Origin: Sipunculus nudus
Taxonomy: Eukaryota > Annelida > Sipuncula > Golfingiida > Sipunculidae
Length of the DNA stretch: 64,000 nt
NCBI GenBank assembly: GCA_026874595.1
Contig: CM049311.1
Span: 33,379,176 to 33,443,175 of the forward strand
Reading direction: 5' to 3'
The notes beneath the pieces are model-generated. The model made no database searches. It saw only the letters and a list, made by a program, of their open reading frames with translations, and was not told where the DNA came from. A program made the translations under genes and the position numbers. Below are positions 10,565-22,978 of the stretch, in pieces (positions within the stretch are counted from its first letter, which is position 1; every line of letters begins with the position of its first letter).

Positions 10565-10745
10565 GGGGCTCATGGCAGTTTTTATTTAGATGCACCGAGA
10601 ACTAGCAGGAAAAATTTCGGTGATCGAAATTTCTATGCCTGCGCACCCAAACTCTGGAATTAACTTCCCATAAACATTAGAATTCAGACTTCACTGACAT
10701 CTTTTAAAAATCCTTGAAGACTTTCTCCTTCCGCCAGGCTTTAAG
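10565..10745 (+). pseudogene. LINE ORF2 C-terminal fragment (CR1/Jockey-like)
   Basis: The plus strand reads GAHGSFYLDAPRTSRKNFGD then RNFYACAPKLWN, stop, LPINIRIQTSLTSFKN. The pattern G-R-x-F-x-x-A-A-P-x-L-W-N-x-L-P-x-x-I-R is the standard end of the CR1/L2/Jockey reverse transcriptase ORF. Possible 3' UTR follows to about 10960. It is in the opposite orientation to the endonuclease fragment just upstream. Confidence 0.75.
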
Positions 10746-11088
10746 TGATGTAATCATAAACGAGGAAAGGTTTTTTAGGTAATCATTTTAAATATATTGC
10801 CTTGTCCTATTTTAACATGTACTTGATAATTTACATTATGTGCATATACATAATGATTTCCAGGTACATTTTACGTTCTTTTATGTGCAGCGTTTTAGAA
10901 TAATTTTATATTGCTGCAGACGCTTTACAAACTAATAAATGTAAATTAAATGTTAATGTTTTATTTTACGACGATGTTTACGCTAGAAACATCTAGAAAT
11001 ACTTTGAGCATATTTTAAAAAAAGGAATACACAAATAAGTCACACGGGTTATGTTCTAATGTAAAACCAGGTTAGGCCAGAAAAAAAA

Positions 11089-11402
11089 GGGTTGGTTCTC
11101 AGGCACTTTTTATTCAGAAATCAAAGCGGGTTGGCGTTTTTTTAAATATTTTTATTTGTATGTTTCGATAAAAAGGTCAAATGATAAGAGAAAGCTTGAT
11201 AATAAATAATTTTATTTTGCTAAACAAGTAAAGCACGACAGGACAAAGGAAACTTTTTATCTTCTTGGAAGAAATGTCCGAGCGGCTGGAGCTCAAAATT
11301 GGCAAGTTTCGATTGAAAATCAAATTAAAAATTGTTCGGGGTGGGGGGGGGGGGGGGGGTTGGGGTTAAATTGACACTGGCAGTGCCTGAGAAACAAACC
11401 AC
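11089..11402. mobile_element. MITE with GGTTNGTTCTCAGGCACT termini, copy 1
   Basis: The left end GGTTGGTTCTCAGGCACTT is matched by an inverted right end (AGTGCCTGAGAAACAAACC, 11384-11402). The interior contains AGCGGCTGGAGCTCA and a poly-G run (11342-11359). A second copy is at 44690. No coding frame. The superfamily is not assigned because the target duplication is not clear. Confidence 0.65.
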
Positions 11403-11870
11403 TTATTGAATAGTCTTTCTGTTTAATTTCCTCATTTGCATAACTCGCATCAAAAATATATTGCTCTACAGAATCGCTGTATTCTAAATATATTACTCAT
11501 GAATAATGTTTTAGAATTAGCACAATCCTGTCTTTTTTTTTTGCTACCAATTGTTGCTTGCCTCGTTCTTTAACAATTAATATAAATAATTAATATTGCA
11601 AAACGTTAATTCATAATTAAGGATATAATTGAATATTTTTATTCGTCCTGCCAAAGGTAAAATTGCAAGCACATCTGTATTTGATCTCGACCGAAAATTG
11701 AAATGAAAAAGAAAAAAATGATAGTTTTTATGTACATGGCCTAACCAATGCTTCCATGTCGGCGATGTTGTGTTTTTTTAATGAACACAAAATATCCGTT
11801 CTAGCTTACGGATTATTTTTTTTTTTTTATTTTATTTTATTTTTTTTTAAATAATGATTATTTTCTCCAG

Positions 11871-11996
11871 GTGTTGCTGCATGACCCTGATGAGAGTCCC
11901 ATCATGAACTTGCGCGGGTTTGCCGTCGCTCCGGGAGAGGAAACGTTTGTATCCGTTATGAAGACGAAGGTACACACAAGCACACACACACATTTA

Positions 11997-12048
<52 letters not shown>

Positions 12049-13787
12049 CTATATCAGATAATAAGATTAAATATATAGCTAATATACTTTTACTTGATTT
12101 ATGCCAAAACATATTGTCAATCAAAGGAGAAAAAAAGATTCAGTTGTGTTTTGTTTGTAAATTAAAATTTTTATGCCCCTTCACAGATTGTTGTCATGGT
12201 TTGGAAAATTCGATTCCGAGGCAGGTAATACAAATCTTTTGAGTTCTCGCGTCCAGCTCTAGCCTGCTCACAAGGTTTTATACTGGATCGGTAGGATAGA
12301 ATATCTGATATTAGAGGGGCAAATTTCTCTCATCCAGCTACAATCACCAGCACAGGATTAAGGTTCATTGTGCATATGAATAAACCCTGCTGTCAATGAC
12401 GGATTTAAGCTTGTTTGACCTGACATTTAACCCAGTCACTGACCCACTTGCATGGTCAGTGAATGTAAACAACATGCGACTCGTGATCCCTTTGCACTCA
12501 TTTCATATATCAGCATCAAATAATGGATAATCCCCCAATTTATCCTTGTTATCCCTTTGCATAAAGTTGAAATGAACACAATAGGTGTTGCTGAACTATC
12601 ACCTTCTATACATCTTCAACAATCCTAGAACCAGACTTTTCACGTAAACTATCCAAGGAAACATTTGCATAATTTTCTGTTTGTATTACAATACCGAATG
12701 ACGGATATTACGGCCAAAAATAGATCCACTGGTTTATCGATATATAAAATATGTTTCACCGACAAATAGTTCTGTCGGTTATAATTGGAATACATGTTGT
12801 CGATGCATTCTCTATATTTGCTCAATTGACTCATTTGTTTATGATTTATACATCTCAGGCACAATATTTCGATTACGGCGTAATAGAGTGTAAATGATAG
12901 ACATGACAAGCCCATGAAAAAGTCGTTTGTGATTGATAAGTCGGGGATGCAACCAGTTCAATCGATTATGTAGAAAAAAAGATCAGTCATCTATGTAATC
13001 GATTAAATGGTACACAGCGTGTGTGTGTGTGTGACCATACAGTAATAATTGATAACTACATACATAAATAACTTTTCAAATTCTTAACAAATGCAGGCCT
13101 GTGCATGTATCGTTTAATGGACTAACTCGGACTGCTGTACCCGAGTACGTCTTTCAGTCCTAACAAGCACACATTGTCTGGGAAAGGTAGGACCCGAAGT
13201 ATCCATAAAATAGACCGTCATCTCGGGACAGATAATGACACCATGACAGGATAATTTATCGAGTTTTTACATGAATAGTGACGACGATTGCTTTTTTCTA
13301 CTGGTGTGTATCCACATCCTTCCGCCAGAGGTCGTTTCTGCTCAAAATGGACCTCTTTCTTGTAGCCACTGTGGGACGGCGTAAACTACGTATCTCAACT
13401 GTCAAATTAAATTTTAATTTGTAACACTTCAAGGAAACAACTTCTGTTTACATTTCAAATGTGCCTGCTTACAAAATATTACTGATTCCGTGAAGTCCAA
13501 ACACACCCATGTTTATGTAATTTGCTTTGAAACAATAAAGTCGCACTCTTGTAGTCCGGGTCTACGCAGTGTGGTGTATCGGAGAAAGGTCCTGGAATTA
13601 CAAAATGTTTCAGTACCGTGTGAATTCAGGCGAGTACTTCAAATGTTGAAACTCATAAGAGCTCCATGAAATAATCGATTAATAGTTGATAAAAGGTTGT
13701 TATTCTTTCGGAACTATCGTCAAATAAAATTCAAATGATTCAAAAATTCAAAAGTTACAAAATCCTAATATTAATGCACACATACAC

Positions 13788-13823
<36 letters not shown>

Positions 13824-14724
13824 GATAGAGGGAGAGAGTGAGAGTCAGAGAAGGGGGGGGGGGGGGAGGGACTGAGAAAAAGAGAGAGACAGGCCAAACA
13901 GAGAGCCAGACAGACAGACAGACAGAGTCCAGTAGACAGTTGGACAGTCAGAGACAGTAAATATACAATCACACAGCTGTGCAGTTTCTGCATTTTACCG
14001 TTATATATGTAATTTACTACAATTACAACATTATATTTACAAAATCCTGTCTAAATAGGCTCTTAACGATAAAGAAGTGATAAAAACGATTTTAATAAAG
14101 GCAGCTCAGAAGACGCTTGATTCAAATTTGAATTTCAGAGGTTCGGTGATATTTTAGTCAATTTGTTTTCAGTATATCCTTGAGAAGAGTATGGGTTGTT
14201 ACGACACAGAGGACAGGGATTTTGTGAACCCCCTGGAGTATTACCCTCGCTACACACGTTTGACTTGTCAGCAGGAATGCCTTGTTAAATATATAGAGAA
14301 CACGTGTGGATGCCGCCACTTTCTAGACAAAGGTATCTTTATGATTTTATGTGAGCACTGTTGTTATTTCGACATTAATATACTTGCACTTCTTACACTC
14401 TTGCCAATCTACAGTCGTTTGATTACTCTTTTCATTGAACCATTGTTTCGAAAAACTTGGTTTGCCACGTATACAATCCAGGGAATTGTCGCAGGGTCAA
14501 ACATTTTCCGACCATTAAGAGCTTGGTTAATCTAGTTCAGACCCGCAAGACCCATATCGCACTGGTTTGGGAATTCTAGCTTTGCCCTTCACCAAATCCC
14601 TTGCTATGATACACAGCAAACACTACAACTGAAAGCTAGGGTTAAGTGTTAGGAGTTCTGGCACTAATATAGCATGACCATTGCAAAGGCAGTGTTACTA
14701 AAAATTATGTATTTACCATAGTCC

Positions 14725-14775
<51 letters not shown>

Positions 14776-17700
14776 TGATTTTATTGCAAAGTTTCAAATA
14801 GGCCATATGAAAATTAAATATCCCTATCCATCTGGGGAATATACACTTTGCTTAAAATTAGATTATTAGGAAATACTATGTAGAGTGTTTGATCTGTATT
14901 TGTTTAACACTGCCTTCAGCAAAAAGCAAAGCATACCTTATGATGTATTATATACACCTATAGACAGTATCACCAGAAATATTTGACTAACGTGTCCATT
15001 GTTGTGTGCTATTTCGGGAAACTATACTGTTAAATATGCATTTGTTTTTGTGCTGAAAGAAAGTATTGAACAAGTTCTAACTCATTTATTTACCTAAATC
15101 TTACAAGTATTCCAGTGGTATAAATGGTGCCTGGAGGGGTAGGGGTTTAAGGGGTACTATATTGGCCTCAGAATTTAAATATGTTACTTTTTTCTCGGCA
15201 AAATAGTATATCATTATTTCTGTTCTTCCATGTTATTTCATATACCTGAATTATGCAAATATGATGTACAATGAGAACGTTATAGTAAATAAACCGATGT
15301 AAAGTCGATCCAAAAAAAGTAGGCGGTTTGTAAGAAAAAAGGTAAATATAGGTTGTTGCAACTTGTTTGGAAACTTCTGGAAATAAGTTATGGATTCCTC
15401 CATGAAGAAAACGGAGGTGGGGGAGGACTTCATTGCCTATGACTAAGAATAATTTATCAAAACCTCAGGTTTTAAAAGAGATTTAGTAAATTGCGCGTAA
15501 TAAATTTTCAGTTGCTCAGATGTAAACATTAAAGGTGTAAGAGTTGATGCATTGAATTGAAAACCCTCGATTAAATTGTTATCGATTATCAAACTCTGAA
15601 TCGATTTATTTCTATATTTATATTTTGCATGTGCCATTCCGATTATTTTGTGCGCTCTCAATTCTATCAGAGCGGTTCTTTTTCCGTGACGAAGTTCTTT
15701 ACCGTGTTTGTGCTCTTAATCTACCTTAAACTGGTGGACCTCTCCACTTGCATAGAAACATATACGGAGGCGACAGAGGAAGAGCTTAATTTTTTTTACT
15801 TTCTCAATTTTACTGACATCCATTCTGCTTAAATTGTTTTAATCTTTAATAAAGTCTGGAATTTTCTACTTAAGTGAGAATTGAATGTAAAATCGAATCG
15901 AAGGTAAATACCGGTAATCGATAACGAGGTACCTCTGCACCAGTACGTCTGTTGCTGGACGCCATTTTTTCAAGAATCTTGAAAAACGGAAGTGCCGTTT
16001 CGCATGCGCAAGGACACCCCTAGCATCCGGAGGTTAATTCAGAATGGATGTCGTCCTTGCACAGACCCAGCAGACCCCAATAAAGAAAAGTAAACAAAGT
16101 TGTTGCTTGTGCGGCAAAAATAATCCACTTTTGCTGGTCTGTTGCAAGGGTGGGATAATAGGGGGATTCCTTGCGCATGCCAAACAACACTTCCGTTCTT
16201 TAAAAAATGGCGTCCATTAACAGACGTACTGGTGAAGAGCAGTAGCGGCACCTGGCGTCTGTTGGAGATTCTACCTTTAAACAAGATTATTGTTCTTTAC
16301 GGTAACTCCCGCATTTGCTTATCAGCGCCATCTTGTGTTCATTTAGTGAATCCCTTAACGTTTGAATAAGGCATCAAAACTGGCTAATTCCTTTATACAT
16401 TCTTTGAATTTCAGTTGATCTACAGGGATACATACATTTCACTACGATGAGTTGAAATATGATAAAGGTTAACGTTAAATCGAAAAGATAGATAGCTTAA
16501 ACTTCTAAATCGTTCAATGTTTGAATACCAGATGGCGCTGAATAGCATATGCGGGTGTTACCGTACATAACAATAATCATGTTCAAAGGTACCCCATTGA
16601 ATCGATTTTAAGGGCTCTGACAATTCACAGCTTTTCAGTTATTCCTTTTGTAGGAACAGCCGAAGAATGTGAAACCCAGGTCGACCACACATGTATGGAG
16701 GGCGCCGCAGGTTGGTAAACTTTAACTTTCTATTGCTGTTTTCGGTAAGAAGCCTATCCCAAGTGTCTTGAATCGATTTCGGCAGAATTGTGAATATTTT
16801 GTTCAAACCTTTGCTGACTAGTGGTTTACCCATTGTCCTTTTCATTCGGAATTTGCCAAATTCCCATCAAACCAACTTGGAATTCTCCCGCTCTCAGCCT
16901 TTTCCATAAATCTTCGATCGAACGTAAACAAGCGGCGAGCATGCGCAAAAGCACTCATTTTCATTTTGATAGTGAAAAGGTTTTAAAAATAATATGAAGT
17001 AAGAGTAACTTTAAAGGAAACTATCTGCATGAACTCATTTTGTGTCGCGCTATTGGGCAAACACCTACACTTATGAGATTTTCAAACAACGGTTTGACGC
17101 AGTCAAGTGTGCGCACATGAATTTTTCAATAAAAGATTTTGGGAAGATTGTTTATTTAGCGTGGAACTGGAAACAAATACTTGATTGTTTGGCCTTATAT
17201 GTTATCTTATGAATTATAATAAATGTAGTATAGCGTCGTTTATCCGACACCGGTATCCGAAAACCGTTTATCCAAATTGAAAACGGAGAACCAAATTTTA
17301 TCTCAAATCCAAACATTAAAAAAATATAATATAATAAGAAAAATGAAAAAATTGTATAAAAAATGTGCTAATTTTAAGCAAATGTACATTTTATTATATA
17401 TTTATTTGATACTAGTATCACAAATTGAAATTTTTTTTCCCATTTTTCTCAGTTTTCTTGCCATACAAATCTTACAGGTAACTTCACCAAAGCTCCACAC
17501 GGACTACGTCGCTGTGAATGCCGGGAAGTATGTGAGAGAGTGGTGTACAAAACCAAGCTTTCACACGCCAGATTCCCAGCACCATTTTTTCATAGATATC
17601 TTCAAGATAAGACAAATATATCATCTGCAGACCTCAGGCAAGATCTTATAAACCTCATGTAAAAAGTAAATAAAATCAAGATGTCATATACATGTGTGGG

Positions 17701-18440
17701 TATTCCAAATAAATATTACTTGTTGTACTAGCATCGACATATCAAGTCTGTTTGGTGAATCTAAATAAAAGTTTATTTATATTTTTTTTATTGTTTATAA
17801 TTATTATAATTATTACTATTATTTTTTGTTAAACATTTATATTTACAATCCTTGTTTCAGTTTGTTTTTTAACTTTTAATTTTTAAATATTTTAAATATA
17901 TATCATCTTTGTTATCATACCAGTAAAACTTTTAATATGTCATGATAATGGATTAGTGATTCCCAAATAAATATTGTCTCATCAATATACAGTAGAGCGA
18001 CTTATTTTCGAAAGCGTCTGGGGACAAGCTTTTCTATCGGAAAAAACGAATTTTTGGAAATTCGGTCGGGGGTCAATTTCGTACAACAGTTAATGATTTA
18101 CTTAACGCTTTATCACTTAGGGAACACCGTGTTTCTTTTCGACCCACGTAATTTACGACCTGAACTTATAAAAATATCGGATTTATTGCCGAGTTTGATA
18201 GGTAAAACCCATGTTAACCTGTTTTTACGATACTTGTGTGCCATTTTTTCCAACAAATTCACGAGAGGGAAAAATCAAATGACATCGCCAATACTGTAGC
18301 TCGGTTAGTTTCTTTAACAGCCCGCTGGCTGCATGGGCCAGTGCGGCACACGCATAAGGCAGTCCGTTTTCTTTTCTTGGATTCCATATCGTAATTAAGT
18401 AATAGTAGTAGTTTTGTGTTGACAATTCTAACAACGAGCG

Positions 18441-18517
<77 letters not shown>

Positions 18518-18656
18518 CAAGGGCCGAACGAAACTTTGTCAACATTGCAAACATTTTTCTTTACTTTAAATTTAAATCCAATAGTAGGAATTGCTTGACA
18601 AGCATAACAATCTCGGTGGTGAGACTGAATTAACCTTTACAGATGGCATCTGCAAA

Positions 18657-18735
<79 letters not shown>

Positions 18736-19977
18736 GCGTCATACACACGTGTACAAAATATGAACTCATCAGACGAGCTATCGACGTACGCTCGCCATGA
18801 TATTATATGCCCAAGCCTGAGCTGAAAGAATCATAAAAAATATCAGCTTGTATATACAATTCTATTTTCATCACGTTTATTTCATTATATATAGTTATAT
18901 AGTTATATAGTTATATATTTGTACATATAACTATTTTAAACAAACTTTATTTATGACTTTAGAGAGGACGTGGCCTTGCTGAACGTGTATTATGAAGAAC
19001 TCTCGGAGACTGTTATAAAACAGAGCTACGCCTACGACTTCTCTCTTCTTGGAGGTAAGAAAGGTTATTTGGACATGGTCTGTGTGATAGGTTTTATTTA
19101 ATAAGATGAATTATATATTAGGAAAGCACCATAAAGTTATGAAAACGACCAAAAGGACCAATATTCTGTTTATTTCATGTCATTACGTTTCATTGCTCTA
19201 GGAACCATCTACAAACACACACACACACACAACCACGTTTAACACTCTGGATCTCCATGTTTTTTCAAAGACCTATAGTAAAACACTGTTTCCATGGAAA
19301 CTTAATCTTGTGGGCCCTCCCTATTATATCAGGTCACATAGCCATGTAAGTCTGTAGTCGAGATGTATATTATAAAGAGAAACAGTATTTGCCAGTGACG
19401 CCTTTTCGATAGACTTACGTGTTTATTTACACGCGAGCTTTCGAAGCGTACAGGCTTCTACGTCAGGGGGTCGCTCATTTGTGTTAACAATATAGTCTAT
19501 GGCCGTATCGGCACCAATTTCGCATTTAAACCGTTTTTTACTAAACCGGTTTACTTAAGTCCCGAAGTAGTCCGCTTTGCGTCCGCACTGCAACTCGCTT
19601 TACAAAAGCCTAAAACGGTTTATACAACACAACTAGAGTTGGCTGTCCGCACTTGGTTCGGAATCTGATTCAGACCTGCAACTTAGCGCTCCCTCGCGCA
19701 ACCCATGCTGGGCAACACCACGGGTAGCGGTAAAGGCCGTTCGCTGAAACTGGACTCATTCGAACTTTGAGCGGGTTTGCCTGTACGCACTAGAAACCGG
19801 TTTACTCTAAATCGGACTAAAGTGAACCTGACAACTGTATTCCGCCTTTCAAGCGGACTACAGTTAACCGGACTGATGCGGATTAGTGGCCCAGTGCGGA
19901 CAGAGTAAACCGATTTACTATCCGAATTATTTGCTTGTGCGGACACGGCCTATCGTTAAAGTGTCACTCTTTCTCTT

Positions 19978-20066
<89 letters not shown>

Positions 20067-20235
20067 CTTCATTTATTAAGGAGTGGCGTTCTTTTGCACG
20101 TCATGATTTGTAGCCTTTCTTGTTAGCATAGGTCACACCTGTTAGTTAAATTATTGTCGTCATAGTTGGCTTAGCGATAATAGACCATGTGATACTGTGT
20201 CCTTTGGTCCTGGAATGGCAATTAAACCCTTTCAG

Positions 20236-20280
<45 letters not shown>

Positions 20281-22274
20281 TATTTGTATAAAGTAAAACC
20301 TTACCTAACGACCACCAATGTATAGCGACATCCTCGGAATTACGACCACTGTTTTCATGTTTTTTTATAAATTTAAATCTAGAAATTACGGGCACCTCTT
20401 TTTTTGTTTTACGACCACTAAATTTGGTCCCAACGCGCGACCTAAACCTCAATTATACGACCACTAAGTACAGAGTAATCACTGCTTGGTTATGGTAGCC
20501 ATGAGTCCGGCGCAAACCAATTCATTACATCCTTAATTGGTAAAGTGCAGTAGACGAAACAAGCGCAGGGCATACATCGTAGTGTGTTCAAGGATGATCA
20601 AATCAGACCAGGAATGTTTGTGTTACGGTTTCATAACTTTTATGAGGCCTGCCCTTAATTAAATGCGTGATACATAGTCCCCTAGCTTCAAGAATGTATT
20701 GGATATGGCAACCACCATTAAAGGCTTTTTACGTAATCGCGGCTACCATGACTACGCTGGATGACAAGCTGCAGTATAGCCAGCTGAACACGCCAAGCGT
20801 CAAAATAGGCAATTTTGTATGGATCGGTTTCTCAGAGAATAGACTTTGTCAGGCTCCTTCCGAATGAGTCTGTTTGGTTTGCATGAGGTTAATGTGTGTG
20901 ATTTATCAAGCATAAATATCGTACAAGCATTCATTGTATATATTGTAATGTTGTTAATAACAGAAGTTGTGCTTGCCTTGAGGTGTGCTCGGATATGGAT
21001 TTATAATTTCTTTTCTACCTTTGAGTTTTTTTCATGTTTTTAGTATTAACAAATAAAACTATGCAAAACGTGTCGTGTTAATTTCCTGTTTCATTTTTCG
21101 AATTTAGGTATAAAAAGAAATCAGGAATCCAAGATTAAAAATAGAAAAGTACCCATAGAGCGCAGACCTCCGTCAAGTCAGCTCATTACCTTAATATGGA
21201 AATTTTAGAAAAGCAGAATTTTCTCTAAAATATTCCTGGGTCAAGAATGAAATCTGTATCAAAATTTAATCATTTTTCATTTCATCATTGCCGAGCTATG
21301 ATGAAGATTTCATCAAAATCCGTCAATAATTTTTTGACTAATGTTGCTAACAAACAAACAAACAACCAACGCCCGCAAAAACACTCCCCCCTTCCGCTTA
21401 GCGGAGGTTATAAACAGGTATTTGCAGACTAAAGGTTATATTTCTTATGTAAGGCATGCGAGATGCGTATAAAATCGGTACACGTATTGAGTAATACAGA
21501 AGCTCAGATTCTTTATGCGCGGATCCGGCATGCGGAATACGTCCTAATGGTATACAGGGGAAACACAGAAAAAATGCGTGCCGCCGTGCAGGTTCATATG
21601 AAATCTCTCAACACACATTCCATATTCAGTTCATAAGGAATCTTACACGTTACTGCTGAAGAAACTTGCGAAAGTCGGGGTTTTTAGCCAGTCTCACGTG
21701 GGGGTGGGGAGCTTAAGTCATTTGTTTACTTATTACATAAGGGACAAGGACTATAAAAACAACAAACAACAGCCCTCCTGCTGTACGTTGATTGACTGAA
21801 ACCTTTCAGGGAAACAGCACGTACACGTGGAGTGACGTCATTGTCCTCTGTGACGTCACGACTCACTCCAAATATGGCCATATCGTCACCTGCTACGTCA
21901 AAGTGTAAAGAAATATGTAATAGAACCCCCATAAACACTAGAGCTCATTCCGGGGTTACATACGCATGGATAGCCGAAAAATTTAATCATTTGTTCCTTA
22001 TATCATTACTGAGCTGCCCTGTAAATTTCATCAAAATTCGTTGAGGACTTCTTGTGTTATCATGCTAACAGATAAACAGACAAACATACCCTGCCCAAAA
22101 CATAACCCCCGCCGCTAGGCTTTGCGGAGGTAATGAATAGCAACTTAGGTTAAGAGCGCACGGACAAAAGAGCTGTTGTAAGACCCCTGATAGTCAAACC
22201 TCACTTAGGCGACCACCTCGGAAATGCAATCACTTTATCACGGTCCCGTCAGTGGTCGTAATTCCGAGGTTTTA

Positions 22275-22328
<54 letters not shown>

Positions 22329-22397
22329 TTGCGTGTTATCTATGATGAGAATTATGATACTGTGATGAAGCAACAATTTTACGATTAACAGCAGGAC

Positions 22398-22450
<53 letters not shown>

Positions 22451-22768
22451 TGACGAGTTCATTCTTTAACACAGGTGACGTCGGAGGCTACATGGGGTTA
22501 ATGCTGGGGGCCAGTGTCATCACGCTTTGGGAGATTGTGGAATTTCTGTGTTATCGTGCTAACAGATAAACAGACAAACATACCCTGCCCAAAACATAAC
22601 CCCCGCCGCTAGGCTTTGCGGAGGTAATGAATAGCAACTTAGGTTAAGAGCGCACGGACAAAAGAGCTGTTGTAAGACCCCTGATAGTCAAACCTCACTT
22701 AGGCGACCACCTCGGAAATGCAACCACTTTATCACGGTCCCGTCAGTGGTCGTAATTCCGAGGTTTTA

Positions 22769-22832
<64 letters not shown>

Positions 22833-22901
22833 TTGCGTGTTATCTATGATGAGAATTATGATACTGTGATGAAGCAAAAATTTTACGATTAACAGCAGGA
22901 C

Positions 22902-22978
<77 letters not shown>

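Larger units (their letters stand above)
20290..22277. mobile_element. possible TIR element with AGTAAAACCT termini, about 2 kb, composite
   Basis: The left end AAAGTAAAACCTTACC at 20290 and the right end GAGGTTTTACTG at 22266-22277 are inverted, each next to TA and a (TA)n array. Both have internal ACGACCAC blocks (CCTCGGAATTACGACCACTG near 20331 and its inverse near 22247). There is no transposase. It contains two copies of a short repeat ending in AGCGGAGG. It could instead be two independent insertions. Confidence 0.5.

Noticed and set aside
18572-18825. Open frames made of Tyr-Ile repeats on both strands (also at 11858, 18225, 19886, 22272, 22743, 26619, 28511 and others)
   Set aside because: They are translations of (TA)n microsatellites and have no coding meaning.
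19045-19054. Unusual degenerin-site residue next to TM2 in the three channels
   Set aside because: Aligned on the D-x-G-G anchor, all three have Gly before Asp, the normal small residue at this site; no anomaly.
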